Source: Hsuehochloa calcarea (Eukaryota > Streptophyta > Magnoliopsida > Poales > Poaceae). Taken from it: a stretch of DNA of 64,000 nucleotides. Made by a program: the position numbers and the translations under genes. Where the stretch lies: NCBI GenBank assembly GCA_036346395.1, contig CM070599.1, forward strand, positions 30,805,232 to 30,869,231. The letters run 5' to 3'. A model generated the notes under the pieces. It did not search any database and was not told the origin of the DNA. It saw nothing but the letters and a program-made list of their open reading frames with translations. Below are positions 1 to 10,443 of the stretch, in pieces. Each line of letters opens with the position of its first letter. Within the stretch, counting starts at the first letter, position 1.

Positions 1-252
1 TATCATCAGGGCTAAAGGAATATACAATGTCACATGTAACTGTTGTCTACAGTATCACTCTATGTAATCTATAGACGACACTAAAGGCAGATTCTACGAT
101 GAGTTATATTTTTATATATCTCTATAGGCAGTTCCTCCATATATAATGTATATTGTTTCTTATGTTACAGTCGATTATTGCATGAGAGATGTTGTATTTC
201 TTTATAACCTCTCTTTCTCCTCCATATCATCTCACGTGCTACATATCAAGAT
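1..252. other. Intergenic, nothing recognised
   Basis: AT-rich sequence at the left edge of the window. I see no open frame of note, no repeat boundary and no RNA gene. It precedes the Tourist-like MITE. Confidence 0.5.
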
Positions 253-255
253 TTA

Positions 256-783
256 GGGTGTGTTTGGTTCGTTGAATGGAGTGATCCTGAACCATTCGGT
301 ACGAGAAATGAGTTTGTTCAGGTGTTTGGTTGGTTGAATAGAACCAAACCATTCGGGATGAGATAATTTAAGAAAAAGAAATATTCCATGTTTATGCTGT
401 ATCATCCTATTCGGAGAAAAAAATTCGAACTACACCGTTCACTCGAATTCCAAGGCGCTTGGTGACGTGGCGACTTGATTTACGAGCTTTAATGATTATA
501 TTTCCTAAATTGAGTATCCAATTTGCGATCCGATTGAACCGTTGTGTTCCTTGTCATTTAATTAACAAAATAAAACCACTCTTGACATATTTTAATGCAA
601 AAAATATCATACAAACCATTCTATCCCACTAACCAAACATCATCTTGAACTATTCAGGACCATACTATTCCACCAACCAAACAAAATCATGTATCATCAT
701 ATCCCACCAACCAAACACCATACTTATATCATCTCATATAGGTCGATCCCATCCTATATGCATCCCACCAACCAAACGCACCC
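256..783. mobile_element. Tourist-like (PIF/Harbinger) MITE
   Basis: A 528-bp non-coding element. The left end reads GGGTGTGTTTGGTT and the right end is its near inverse (AACCAAACGCACCC). It is flanked on both sides by the trinucleotide TTA (253-255 and 784-786), the typical PIF/Harbinger target duplication. The interior is AT-rich and repeats the motif ACCAAACCATT and its complement. The short open frame over the right end is not a gene. Family assignment rests on terminus and TSD only. Confidence 0.8.
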
Positions 784-786
784 TTA

Positions 787-2840
787 CTATTATACCACGG
801 GCCTAACGAGTCATTGTTTTCGCACTTCCATTCCAACGAAAGCCACTCGCCTCGATTTGAGTGGCCAGGAGAGGAGGAGCACGAAGCCAAACTTGCTAAC
901 CTCGCGACTCGCCATTGGAAAATCATTAACGTCTTAATCACCTTCGGTCAGTAGCTCCAAAATTTCTGGCGCTCTTGCGGTGGCCCCCTCAGCCAAGCGA
1001 ACAACCCCAGTTTGCAGCACCCACACCACACGCCGGCGGCGGCCGCTGACGTCACCTGCCGCGCGACCACCAACCACCCTTTCCTCCTACGTGGTAAGCC
1101 TTCCCAGCCCAACACACGCGCGCATGACGGCAAGGCCCACCCACCTGCGGGCGAATGGCAGCACGCGGCGTGGCGGCCCTCCAGAGGCCGGGCGCTGTGA
1201 GCTGACGCGAACGTGGGCCTGGAAGAAAAGCTACCAACCATCCGACCCATGATATACGGTGGAAGCGGCTGACCGGTGGGTGGCTGTGATTTTCGGGGCC
1301 TACCTGGCGGTTTCTGGAGGCGGGCATCGTGCGGGAGCAGGGGTTCTTCTTCCCAGGGAGGCGTCTCGGGGCGCGTGAACGCCACTAGAAGAACAGGAGG
1401 CGGCCTGTGGGATCTCGACAAGTGGATATCACGGCGTATCGGGTGCGGTTCGCGGAGCGAACGGTGGGCAGCGAGCGAGTCGCGCCGAGCGCGCGCACAG
1501 CCGAGCCGGGAAGGGGCTCTCGGCTGGCCGTGAGCGGCTCAGCCAAAATGCCCGTGAACGAAGGACGTACAGAAGAGCTACAGAAGCAGGCACGGCTCTT
1601 ATTAATTTCCGTGGAGTAACGTTCTGCGTCGATTCAATAATGGCGACCGTGGCGTGGCCCGCTCGTTCATAACAACGTCCGCGCGGCTCTGGGCTCCACG
1701 AGCTGTTGCGAGGCCGCAGCAATCCAACGTGACAGGGGGGGGGGGGGCCCGTGGAACGCACAACTTGTGCACGTAAAGCTCTGTGAGCCGTGAGCTTGGC
1801 TCGGCCACGTCGCTGCAAGGGGACCTCTGGCTCTGCTCTGCCCGCCGAGAGTGGCGTCTACTTTTCGGTGAAAGCGATGGGAGGATTGGGGTCTCAGATC
1901 TGCTCTTGGCAGTTTGTCGTATTGCGATTTCGATTTCGATTTCGATCGAGCGCAGAGGCAGGTAATAATCCAAGGAGACTGCAAGTTGGGAAAGAGATTT
2001 TTTAGATGTAGGTCCAGGACGGAGCTAGAAGGAAGCAACATCCCCCCCATGTCCAGGGCTGGGCTAGAGCGTCGTGGGCGGCACTTATAAATATACGTGA
2101 CATTATTCTGAAATTTCGCAATCAGGTTTTATTGGTCTTTTGAACTGACGTCCTAGGCCTAGATCCGCCCTTATGTAGGTTTGACCATTTCTTTTTCGCT
2201 ATTTTATTTAAGTTTCGGGGGGAAAAAGTGTGATTTTATTAGTAACACATCATGTTTAGGGAAAAAGAGAGTCGTTTTAGTATTACTGTATCATCTTTTT
2301 ATTAATCGTAATTAAAAGTTAAGTGACATGCACGGTTGCCTACTTACATATACTTGTTTTACACATAAATGAATAACAAAACTAGCATTTCTACAAACCT
2401 AGCCTGCAGCCTCCTATATACTCCCTCCGTTTCGCTATAATTGTTCATATCCTCGTGAGTATCCATTTCAATATATCTGTCCATTAAGAAAATGTATAGT
2501 GTAATTGTTATTTTTTTTCCTTTACTCATACTTAAATGCTTTGAGAGAGTTTAGGTGGCTGTCATTTAATAGGGACATGTATAATCATTTTTTATTTATT
2601 AGATTTAGTATTTTTTAAATATGTGGATATGATAGGCTATGAATAAATATAGCAAAGTAATAATTATGTAAGAGTTCATCAGCAGACTGCAGGTTACGGG
2701 CGATCTTGTTACCGCATGAGGGAGGCCAAGTCAAATACGAAACGAGAATACTACATAGCACATACGAAAAGAAAGAAAAAGAATAACAGCTGGTTGCCGC
2801 TTGGCCAGCCCAGCCCAGCCGCGCCCAGCCAGCCGCCGAG
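787..2840. other. Intergenic, GC-rich then AT-rich; no gene recognised
   Basis: Roughly 830-1900 is GC-rich with overlapping open frames on both strands, none resembling a known protein. A run of 13 G lies at 1735-1747 and a small TTTCGA-type repeat at about 1924-1946. From about 2000 the sequence is AT-rich. At 2421 there is an isolated terminus CTCCCTCCGTTTC, typical of grass MITEs, but no matching inverted end was found nearby, so it may be a truncated element. Confidence 0.5.
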
Positions 2841-5089
2841 CTGAGCCAGATTTGCCAGGTAATCCCGCCGTCATCTACCTGCCCGGCTGCCCCTCGTCCC
2901 ACCCGCACGAGGCGAAGGGAGGAACCCTACCAATTTTCCCACACCTCCATTCCATATACAGCGGCAGTCCGCGACACACGAGGCCACCAAAAGGGTAAAA
3001 TACTCTCCATTTCCTTATCTCCCACAGCGATTTCCGCCTCCTCGCTCTCTTCCTCTCCGCCGCTGAGGCCGCAGCAAGCCCCCCCCCCTTCCGTTCGCGT
3101 GCCAGGTGACGGTCACTCCCGTCTCAGTTCCTTCCTCTTGCCAGGATTTGTATGCCTGTTGTCCTTCTCTTTTCTTTCTTCCTTTCCCTTTGCATGTTGT
3201 TATGGCTATGAGGGTTCCGGAATGAGTTTGTTGGTACCAAGTCGTCTTCTAGGTTACCTCTTTTGTTGTCTTGGTTGGGGAATTTCTGCGTGCCATCTCC
3301 TGTTAGGTGGATTTTTTTTTCTAGAAAAAAAACAATCAGATCTGTTCTGTGCCCTGATGTTCTAGTTTGTTATGAGGAGGATTACAAGATTTGGGGGGTT
3401 AAGGTTTAGGATGGAGCAGAGGATTTCTGTTTTTGGAGTATTTAAGGTTCTTGTTTTGGGATGGTATGGGGCTCTGAACCCTGTATTCATAGATAAAGGA
3501 CACCGTCCTTTTTCTTTTCTTTTCCTTTCCTTTCCCCCGTGTTCTTCTCGCCGACTATGTCCTTTCGATTATAAGTAGATAGATTGTCACAGGCTATGGA
3601 ATTGTTTTTCTGGCTAGCCAATAGATACTATTGTTATTGGTACTTGGATGTTTTAACCCAACTAGTCAATCCATACATATGTATTTCGATCTATTTATGA
3701 TCTCATTGTCATCCGATATTAGTTACCATGGAGAATGTAATATAATGTGTGTTTAATTCTAGGCAGGCTCCGTCGTTAGCGCTCTTCAAACATGTAAATT
3801 TCAGAGGTACTAGTGCTCTTCAAACATGTAAATTTCAGAGGTACTAGTCGTATATAGAATACCAAAGATTTGAGAGATATATCATATACATGTATGACAC
3901 TGGTTGCTTGTTCCTTATCTAATGTTTTGCTTATCCTTCCATTAAAATCAACATATGCTTATGGTCACGGTTGCTTGTTTGCTAGCTCATCTTGAGTTCT
4001 ATCCTACTTGACATGATGGTGCCCATCCCACACCCCTGATGTTCTTCTCTGTTTGTAGGGGGAGTGTGTTTAGGTTGTGTTGCAACTGGAGCCAGTTGTC
4101 CTTGGTGGCTGTACTGTAACAGGGTTTTCACGTACAGTTATAGATTGCGGTGTGGTTGGTTCACTGATTCATTAACCATCATACGTTGATAGTGAATTAG
4201 TGGTAGAGCTAGGTAAAGCAAAACCATTTATTTCAAGCTAGCAAAGTTAGCACTTGGGGGCCTGATACTAGGACTTAGGATGTTAGTACTTAGGATATCA
4301 CTTGTGCAAATTCTTTCTCCGATATCGCTTGTGCATATTTTTGCTCTCGGGTAATTTATTGCAGGCACTTCTTTTATGTTTCCTTGTTTGAAAGATTTCA
4401 GTCATGTTAATTACCCACTTTTGGTACTTCTTTTTTCTTTACCCAAGTTAATACGTAATAATGATTTAACAACAAAATCCATCTATCAAACACATTTAGA
4501 GTTCTAGTTTGGTACCATTCTTGGGTGCTTCTTTTGCTTGTTTTATACCAGTTCATAATTACAGTTACTTTTTCAAAGTTCTTCTCCCTAGATTATTTCT
4601 TGCATTTGTTGATCTTATGGGGACTCAGGGATTCATCTTTTCACACACATACTGGTTTTCTTTACTGGCTTGGGAACCTGGTTATGGTACTACTAATTAT
4701 TAATAAATATGTTCATGTCAAACATATATTTATTATCTGAATTTTAGCTGACATAACGTGTTGTTTTTGTAGTTTGAAGATTCTCCAACCACAAAGCATT
4801 TAGGTGCACCTGCCTATGCTTGATGCCAACTACCGGAGATGTTGTTTAGTGCTGTGGAGGTTGAGTAGCTTTGGATCGTAATTCTCCCAGAAACAAGACA
4901 GCAATGGACCGTGCAGACACTTCAGGGTTTGTCAGTGGTGGTTCCTTCGGTACTACACTCCTCTTGATATTCTTCCATTTTGTGTATTCTATGGTCCGTG
5001 TCTGAAAGATCATCTAGCCCCTGTTCTTCAGCTCTCCAGTGATCTTGTTGCCATTTGCTCTTACACCGTTGTCGTAGTATTAAGCCGTG
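2841..5089 (+). promoter_or_regulatory. Putative promoter and spliced 5' leader of the zinc-repeat gene
   Basis: GC/CT-rich sequence at about 2800-3100 looks like a plant core promoter and first exon. A plausible donor is CCAG|GTGACG at 3105/3106. A T-rich acceptor ending TTTTTGTAG at 4772 and another ending GTCGTAG at 5077 sit just upstream of the coding ATG. The roughly 1.7 kb between them is T-rich and intron-like. The exon layout is inferred; cDNA would decide it. A 34-bp direct repeat (GTGCTCTTCAAACATG...) occurs near 3780-3845. Confidence 0.45.
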
Positions 5090-6985
5090 ATGGATAACAG
5101 CTTTGTGGACATCCCAAACAAACCTCCGATGAATGACCCTGTGTTAATGGGACAATCAGCACCAAGCTACACGATGGAGAACCTGGGCAAAAGCACACTC
5201 CGCATGGACTGCCCAGGCTCAGCAATGACTACTTGTGGCTATGGTAATGAAAATACACAAAGCATGAATAACATCACAACGAGAGATGATGGCTGCAGGC
5301 TTGTTCTTGGGTTGGGTCCAACACCTAATTTTTATTCGGCATATTGTCAGCCCACTGGAGTATACAAGTCAAAAGAAGCTCTGACTTTGTCTGGCCAGAG
5401 TTTCTCTTTCACTGAACCAGGGATGCTGAGGCTGGGCCTTCAGATGGATGGTGCAGAAAAAATTCAGCATCAGCAAGCACCAAATGGAACAGTTCATTCT
5501 TTTTCTGTTGTTGATGAAGCCTCAACATCTGCTACTGTAAGGAACGTCGGTGGCTACATGCCATCCCTACTCTTTGCTCCCCGCGCCCGTTCTTCCGCTG
5601 CCACTGAGGCCCAACTACAAACCCGGGATTCGCTAGACCTCACGCACAACACCAACGTTAGTACTCAGCATATTCAACATCATCTTCAACTCAGCCCTGA
5701 GCCTTCTGCCACGACAGAGGCTTCATTTGGTGTGAGCTCTGACGTGGTCACTGCAGCAACCACAACAGAACAACGGAGTCATCCCCGGCATCCTAAGAAG
5801 TGCAGGTTCAAGGGGTGCTCCAAAGGTGCAAGAGGCGCTTCAGGGCTGTGTATCGCTCATGGAGGCGGGCAGAGGTGCCATAAGCCTGGGTGCCATAAAG
5901 GTGCCGAGAGCAGCACTGCATACTGCAAGGCCCACGGCGGAGGTCGGCGGTGTGAGCAGCTTGGTTGCACCAAGAGTGCCGACGGAAAGACGGATTATTG
6001 TATTGCTCACGGTGGAGGCCATCGCTGTGACCATCCTGGCTGTCCTAAAGCTGCACGGGGTAAGTCTGGGCGATGCATCAGGCATGGTGGTGGAAAAAGA
6101 TGTACTGTTCAAGGTTGCATTCGGAGCGCCGAGGGGAAGGCTGGACTCTGCATTTCCCATGGTGGTGGCCGTCGGTGCCAGTACCCAGATTGTGGCAAGG
6201 GGGCTCAGGGCAGCACACTGTACTGCAAGTCGCATGGTGGTGGCAAGAGGTGCATCTTTGATGGATGCAGCAGAGGTGCAGAGGGGAGCACACCTTTGTG
6301 CAAAGCGCACGGCGGTGGGAAGCGATGCATGTTCGAAGGAGGTGGTGTGTGCCCAAAGAGTGTACATGGGGGCACCGACTTCTGCGTGGCACATGGAGGA
6401 GGGAAGCGCTGTGCGGTGCCTGGTTGCACCAAGAGCGCCCGTGGCCGCACGGACTGCTGTGTGAAGCATGGTGGCGGCAAGCGGTGCAAGATCGATAACT
6501 GCGGTAAGAGTGCTCAGGGGAGCACGGACTTCTGCAAAGCCCACGGTGGAGGCAAGCGGTGCACATGGAGGACAGGCTGCGAGAAGTTCGCCCGTGGCAA
6601 GAGCGGCCTGTGTGCTGCACATGGGACCTTGATGACCAAGCAGCAAGAACATGGTGTGGTGAAGAACGGAGGGAGCATGATCGGACCAGGCCTCTTCAGC
6701 GGCATCGTGGCGTCGTCGACCACCGCCGCAAGTAGCATGACGAACGTGCACTCGCCGTCTAGCATCAGCACAGCGTCAGACTGCGACGGCACGGTGAGGA
6801 GCCAAGCGATGATACCTCCTCAGCTGCTTGTTCCTCGCTCTATGATGCCCTCTTCGTCTTCTGAGCCTACTGTAGATGGGGGCAGAGAGGGAGGCCGTGT
6901 TGTTCCCGAGGGAAGGGTGCATGGTGGTGGCCTTCTGTCACTCCTAGGTGGCAGCTTCAGGAACGCCAATATGGAGAAACTTTGA
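5090..6985 (+). CDS. WRKY19-like zinc-finger repeat protein (no WRKY domain)
   Basis: Single coding exon of 631 codons. The open frame extends one codon upstream with GTG; the first ATG, at 5090, is the likely start. The N-terminal third is Ser/Thr-rich and carries the motif LVLGLGPTP. Residues about 238-512 hold 11 tandem units of about 25 residues with the pattern RC-x4-C-x10-C-x2-HGGG, the Cys/His repeat of the WRKY19-like zinc finger family (Pfam Zf_WRKY19). Unit 8 has extra Gly residues between its first two cysteines and unit 11 has one extra residue. The tail is Ser-rich and ends near LLSLLGGSF. No WRKYGQK motif is present, so the common annotation 'WRKY transcription factor 19' would mislead. 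Role: presumed nuclear, nucleic-acid or protein binding through zinc; the biochemical function is not established. No frameshift or stop was seen. Confidence 0.9.
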   Translation: MDNSFVDIPNKPPMNDPVLMGQSAPSYTMENLGKSTLRMDCPGSAMTTCGYGNENTQSMNNITTRDDGCRLVLGLGPTPNFYSAYCQPTGVYKSKEALTLSGQSFSFTEPGMLRLGLQMDGAEKIQHQQAPNGTVHSFSVVDEASTSATVRNVGGYMPSLLFAPRARSSAATEAQLQTRDSLDLTHNTNVSTQHIQHHLQLSPEPSATTEASFGVSSDVVTAATTTEQRSHPRHPKKCRFKGCSKGARGASGLCIAHGGGQRCHKPGCHKGAESSTAYCKAHGGGRRCEQLGCTKSADGKTDYCIAHGGGHRCDHPGCPKAARGKSGRCIRHGGGKRCTVQGCIRSAEGKAGLCISHGGGRRCQYPDCGKGAQGSTLYCKSHGGGKRCIFDGCSRGAEGSTPLCKAHGGGKRCMFEGGGVCPKSVHGGTDFCVAHGGGKRCAVPGCTKSARGRTDCCVKHGGGKRCKIDNCGKSAQGSTDFCKAHGGGKRCTWRTGCEKFARGKSGLCAAHGTLMTKQQEHGVVKNGGSMIGPGLFSGIVASSTTAASSMTNVHSPSSISTASDCDGTVRSQAMIPPQLLVPRSMMPSSSSEPTVDGGREGGRVVPEGRVHGGGLLSLLGGSFRNANMEKL

Positions 6986-7953
6986 AGCACTTCTCCATCT
7001 GCAAATTCTGTTAGTTTGGTTGTATATAAACAAGGCACTGTATGCCTATTGGATTTTTATGTTGTTTTTCTTGTTTAGATAAGTGTTTCATGGAGGTGTC
7101 TGTGGCAATTGTTCTGGACGCTTTTAGCATGTCTACTCGGTCAGTCGTAGTTGCTGCCAACAAACTTTGTGTATTTGCTATACTGTTCTTTTTTGTTTGT
7201 GGACTATTATTCTTAAGAAATCTAGTGGGTTATAGCACGATAGGGCTTTGTACAGTTGAATTTTTGGTTAGTGCCTTTTGAATTTTTTTGAGATTGAAGA
7301 AGTTCGGATGCGCAGGAGGAAGAGATGAATTGGGTGGGTATCTTTTCCGAACTAGACCAAATTTAACAAACTAAAACAACATAGAAGTTATTTCCATCAT
7401 AAGTGTCTAAGGTTTGCTAGCGGAATCAATAACTCCTAAACATGCTAATGGAGTTTTTGCAATCTAATTTCCAATCCTACGTAAGTTTAGTAATATAGGA
7501 ATTGAAATAACATGAATTTAAATGCAGAAACGTAAAAAATGACAAAAGACAAACAAATTTTTTTTATTGAAGTCTTGGAGCTTTCACGATCTCCCCTAAT
7601 CCTCGTTGGACCACTCTCGCAAGAGTTTAGCTACCATCTGAATCCGCACAAGGATCCAAGCCATCAACTCATGGTAGTCCGTAGTCCTTCTCCAATCTGG
7701 ATAGGTGGACTCCAAATTTTAACAACACTTCTCGCAATAGTCTAGCTGCCACTTGAACCCGCACAATGATCCAAGCCATCAACTCATGGTAGTCCTTCAC
7801 TCTAGATAGGTGGACTCCAAATCTTAACAACCCTCATGGTGTCTTCCACAAGCTCCTCCTCGTATAATCGTCAAGAGCACGTCACCAAGCCGTCTAGGAG
7901 GCACAAAATTCCAAGAGTAATAAGTCCAAAGAGATCAATTGAACTTAGCACTG
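6986..7953. other. 3' flank of the zinc-repeat gene, then repeat-like DNA
   Basis: About 300 bp of probable 3' UTR is followed from about 7340 by sequence that looks like part of an older retroelement into which the Mutator-like element inserted. Its possible continuation lies after 28058. This is inferred from sequence style only; no terminus was resolved. Confidence 0.4.
7613..7834. repeat. Tandem duplication, two units of about 110 bp
   Basis: Two diverged direct copies (about 7613-7727 and 7728-7834) share CTCGCAA, AAGCCATCAACTCATGGTAG and GATAGGTGGACTCCAAAT in the same order. Non-coding. Confidence 0.75.
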
Positions 7954-8700
7954 GAGTTTTTGGCCTAAATGACACTGTTGGCCACATTTGTTTTGTGCAA
8001 AAGTAGCCGTTAACACACCATATTGCCAAAAATGATACCACAGACGTGCCTGCGGCCGACATGTGTCCAAAATGCGCATCTGATGTCCAGATTCAACCTC
8101 CACCGCTCATCTGGTACCTGTACTTACCTACTCCCGCCACGTGGCAGCCATCGCTCTCCTACCGCATGGACATGCCTTGTCTGTGTGTCCAACGCCCGTA
8201 CGTGCCATTTCTGCATGCTCCTAGCCTGGAGTAGCCCTGTCCGCACGTCCCTGGACTGGACACGCCATGTACGCATGCCCCTAGCCTGCCCCCCTCTCGC
8301 TCGGACGCGCCACGTGGCCTGCCTCCGTTCCTCCATAGCCCGGACGCGGCACCACGTCGCCAGGCCCGCACCTCCCTAGTCCGGACGCTCTTATTCCTTG
8401 TCTCCATCACCGTCTTGTCACTTGCATGCATGCAGGCTGCGCATGGAAGGGAATCCGATTCCTCCTGTCGCTTCACGGTCAGTCGTGATTTGCGTTGGGC
8501 GGCTATAAATTCTGAGTAGCGAGCGAGACACTTCACTCACTCTGATCCTCGCTCGCTCTCTCATTCTCGTTCGCTCTCTCATTTGCAGCCTCGATCGATT
8601 TTGTTTCGCAGACGGTTAAGGATTGTTTAGAGTCGTCACTAGCGGTCATATTAGCAGGTAATTTTTTCTCATATGTATTTTATCTATTAACTGTGTAGTT
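7954..8700 (+). repeat. Left terminal inverted repeat of the Mutator-like element
   Basis: Pairs with the inverse of the right arm: shared blocks include GGCCTAAATGACACTG, GACATGTGTCC, CTACTCCCGCCAC, CCGCACGTCC, CCACGTGGC, a TATAAAT box and GGTAATTTTTTCTC. The two arms are clearly diverged (many mismatches and small gaps), which indicates an old element. Confidence 0.8.
8504..8510 (+). promoter_or_regulatory. TATA box in the left terminal repeat
   Basis: TATAAAT in the context GGCTATAAATTC, with a mirror copy in the right terminal repeat. It lies about 150 bp upstream of a CAG|GTAATTTTTTCTC donor. It is the likely promoter of the mobile-domain gene. Confidence 0.6.
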
Positions 8701-9403
8701 AGTTAATTAGTTGTAGTTAATTAGGTGTAATTAATTTAGTCATTACCATTGAGTTGTAACTAATTTTGTGTTAGATAATTAGTTGCAATTAATTAGGTCA
8801 TAATTAATTAGTCATAATTAAATTAATCATACATAATTTTTCTTGGCATAGTTAATTAGTGACAAATTAGTGAGTGTTAGTTAATTAATTAGTCGTAGTT
8901 AATTAAGTAGTCATACTTAATTAGTCATAATTAATTTAGTGGCCTTATTAAGTCATAATTAATTTAGCGCACTTATTAACGCCAAATGATTTATTATTAA
9001 TTAATTTGTGGTAATTAATTAGTCATAATTAATTTAGTGATATTTAATTCATCGTAATTAATTTAGTCCTAAATAATCCAATTGTCATTATTAAGTCGTA
9101 ATTCTTTATTTGTAATTCATTTGTGGTAATTAATTAGTCATAATTAATTTAGTGTTATTTAATTACTCGTATTAATTTAGTCACAACTAATTTAGTCGTA
9201 CTTAATGAGTCATAATTATTTTGTCGTAATTAATTAAGTCTTAATTAATTAGTCATACTTAATCAGTCGTAATTAATTTGGTCGTAGTTACTTAGTGTAT
9301 ATTGAATTGTTGTCTGTATTTAGTTGTAATTTTTAATTTCTAGTAATTCATCATCATATTTATTTATTCATTAATAATTTGTATCTTTCATCTCTTGTAA
9401 GCC
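8658..9403 (+). repeat. AT-rich TTAATTAGTCGTAA repeat tract, probable leader intron of the mobile-domain gene
   Basis: About 700 bp made of degenerate repeats of TAATTAATTAGTCGTAATTA type, about 20 bp each. It starts exactly after a good 5' splice site (CAG|GTAATT) and ends just before the ATG at 9404. A similar tract, inverted, lies at 20651-21537. This suggests a leader intron in each gene; it is inference without transcripts. Confidence 0.6.
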
Positions 9404-10443
9404 ATGCCTCTACGGAAGCTACTGGAACCCTTCTACGACGAACATCACCGGTGCAAGTTGTGGATCACAGGGGACACAGATGGCCCTCCATCCCTCGTGC
9501 TTCGGTCCAAGTGGCATTACTGGTAGCTCGATGCTCGCTACGTCCCAATCCTTCGGGACACAAGCTTGTTGCCCTTTGCGAGACTGCTCTCGATCGGACG
9601 CTACTTCACCCTGGATGACAGTCTGATGTCGGCACATGTCGACAGGTGGAGACGCAAGACATACACCTTCCACTTTCGGTGCGAAGAGACGACATTCACT
9701 TTCAGGCTGTCTCATTCTTGACCGGTTTCCCGATCAGGGGTGAGCCATTTGTTCCAGGCCATCCGCCAGCGGATTGGAAGGCCTAGTTGAGGCATCGGTT
9801 TGGCATACATGTCCCAGACAGCGCTCCTGGTGTCCCTCGGACATGGCTGAGGACTTTTAGTCAATGCCCGGCGGATGCACCTGACGAGGTTGTTAGGACG
9901 CACCTTGCCGCTTACCTTCTTCATCTGTTGGGTTCGGCTTTGTTTCCTACCACACAAGGCGATTGGGTGTATCCCAGCTCCGTCCGTATCGTTGAGTCTT
10001 TGGCTGACGTGCTCCGTCCTTTGGGCCACATGCAAGGGGTTGCGTGACGCTTCGCGGCGCAACACTGGTGTGAAACCGGTCCTTGCTGTTTTCTACGTGA
10101 TCCTACAGCTGTGGAGTTAGGAGCACTTCCCTGTAGGGCGACCCTTCTTTGGGACAGTAGTGCACCGTACCCCGGAGTTGTACGACCCAATAGACGGCCC
10201 ACTATTGGCTACCGTTGGACTGTTACCTAGTTACGCTGGGCCAAGGACAGACCGACGAGGTGGTACTTGTTGTTGCAAAATGAATTCGAATAGTTGCACG
10301 ACAACGACATCATATGGGTTCCATGGAGCCCAGATTTTGTGAACATGGTAGTGCCGCATATACTGTTCATGCAATGCACGCTGGACGACAGATTATGGGC
10401 GACGACCTGCCACCTAGTGTTTACCCATATGGTTGAGCCTTAT

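Noticed and set aside
948..1421. 157-codon GC-rich minus-strand open frame
   Set aside because: Overlapped by open frames in several other frames, Arg/Pro-rich, no family resemblance; typical of GC-rich intergenic DNA.
2421..2600. Complete Stowaway-type MITE
   Set aside because: Only one CTCCCTCCGTTTC terminus is visible, with no inverted partner nearby.
5840..6751. 303-codon minus-strand open frame
   Set aside because: Antisense shadow of the zinc-repeat gene; its His/Pro pattern simply mirrors the RC-C-HGGG repeats.
5090..6985. Calling the zinc-repeat protein a WRKY transcription factor
   Set aside because: No WRKYGQK motif or WRKY zinc site is present; only the Cys/His repeats shared with part of WRKY19.
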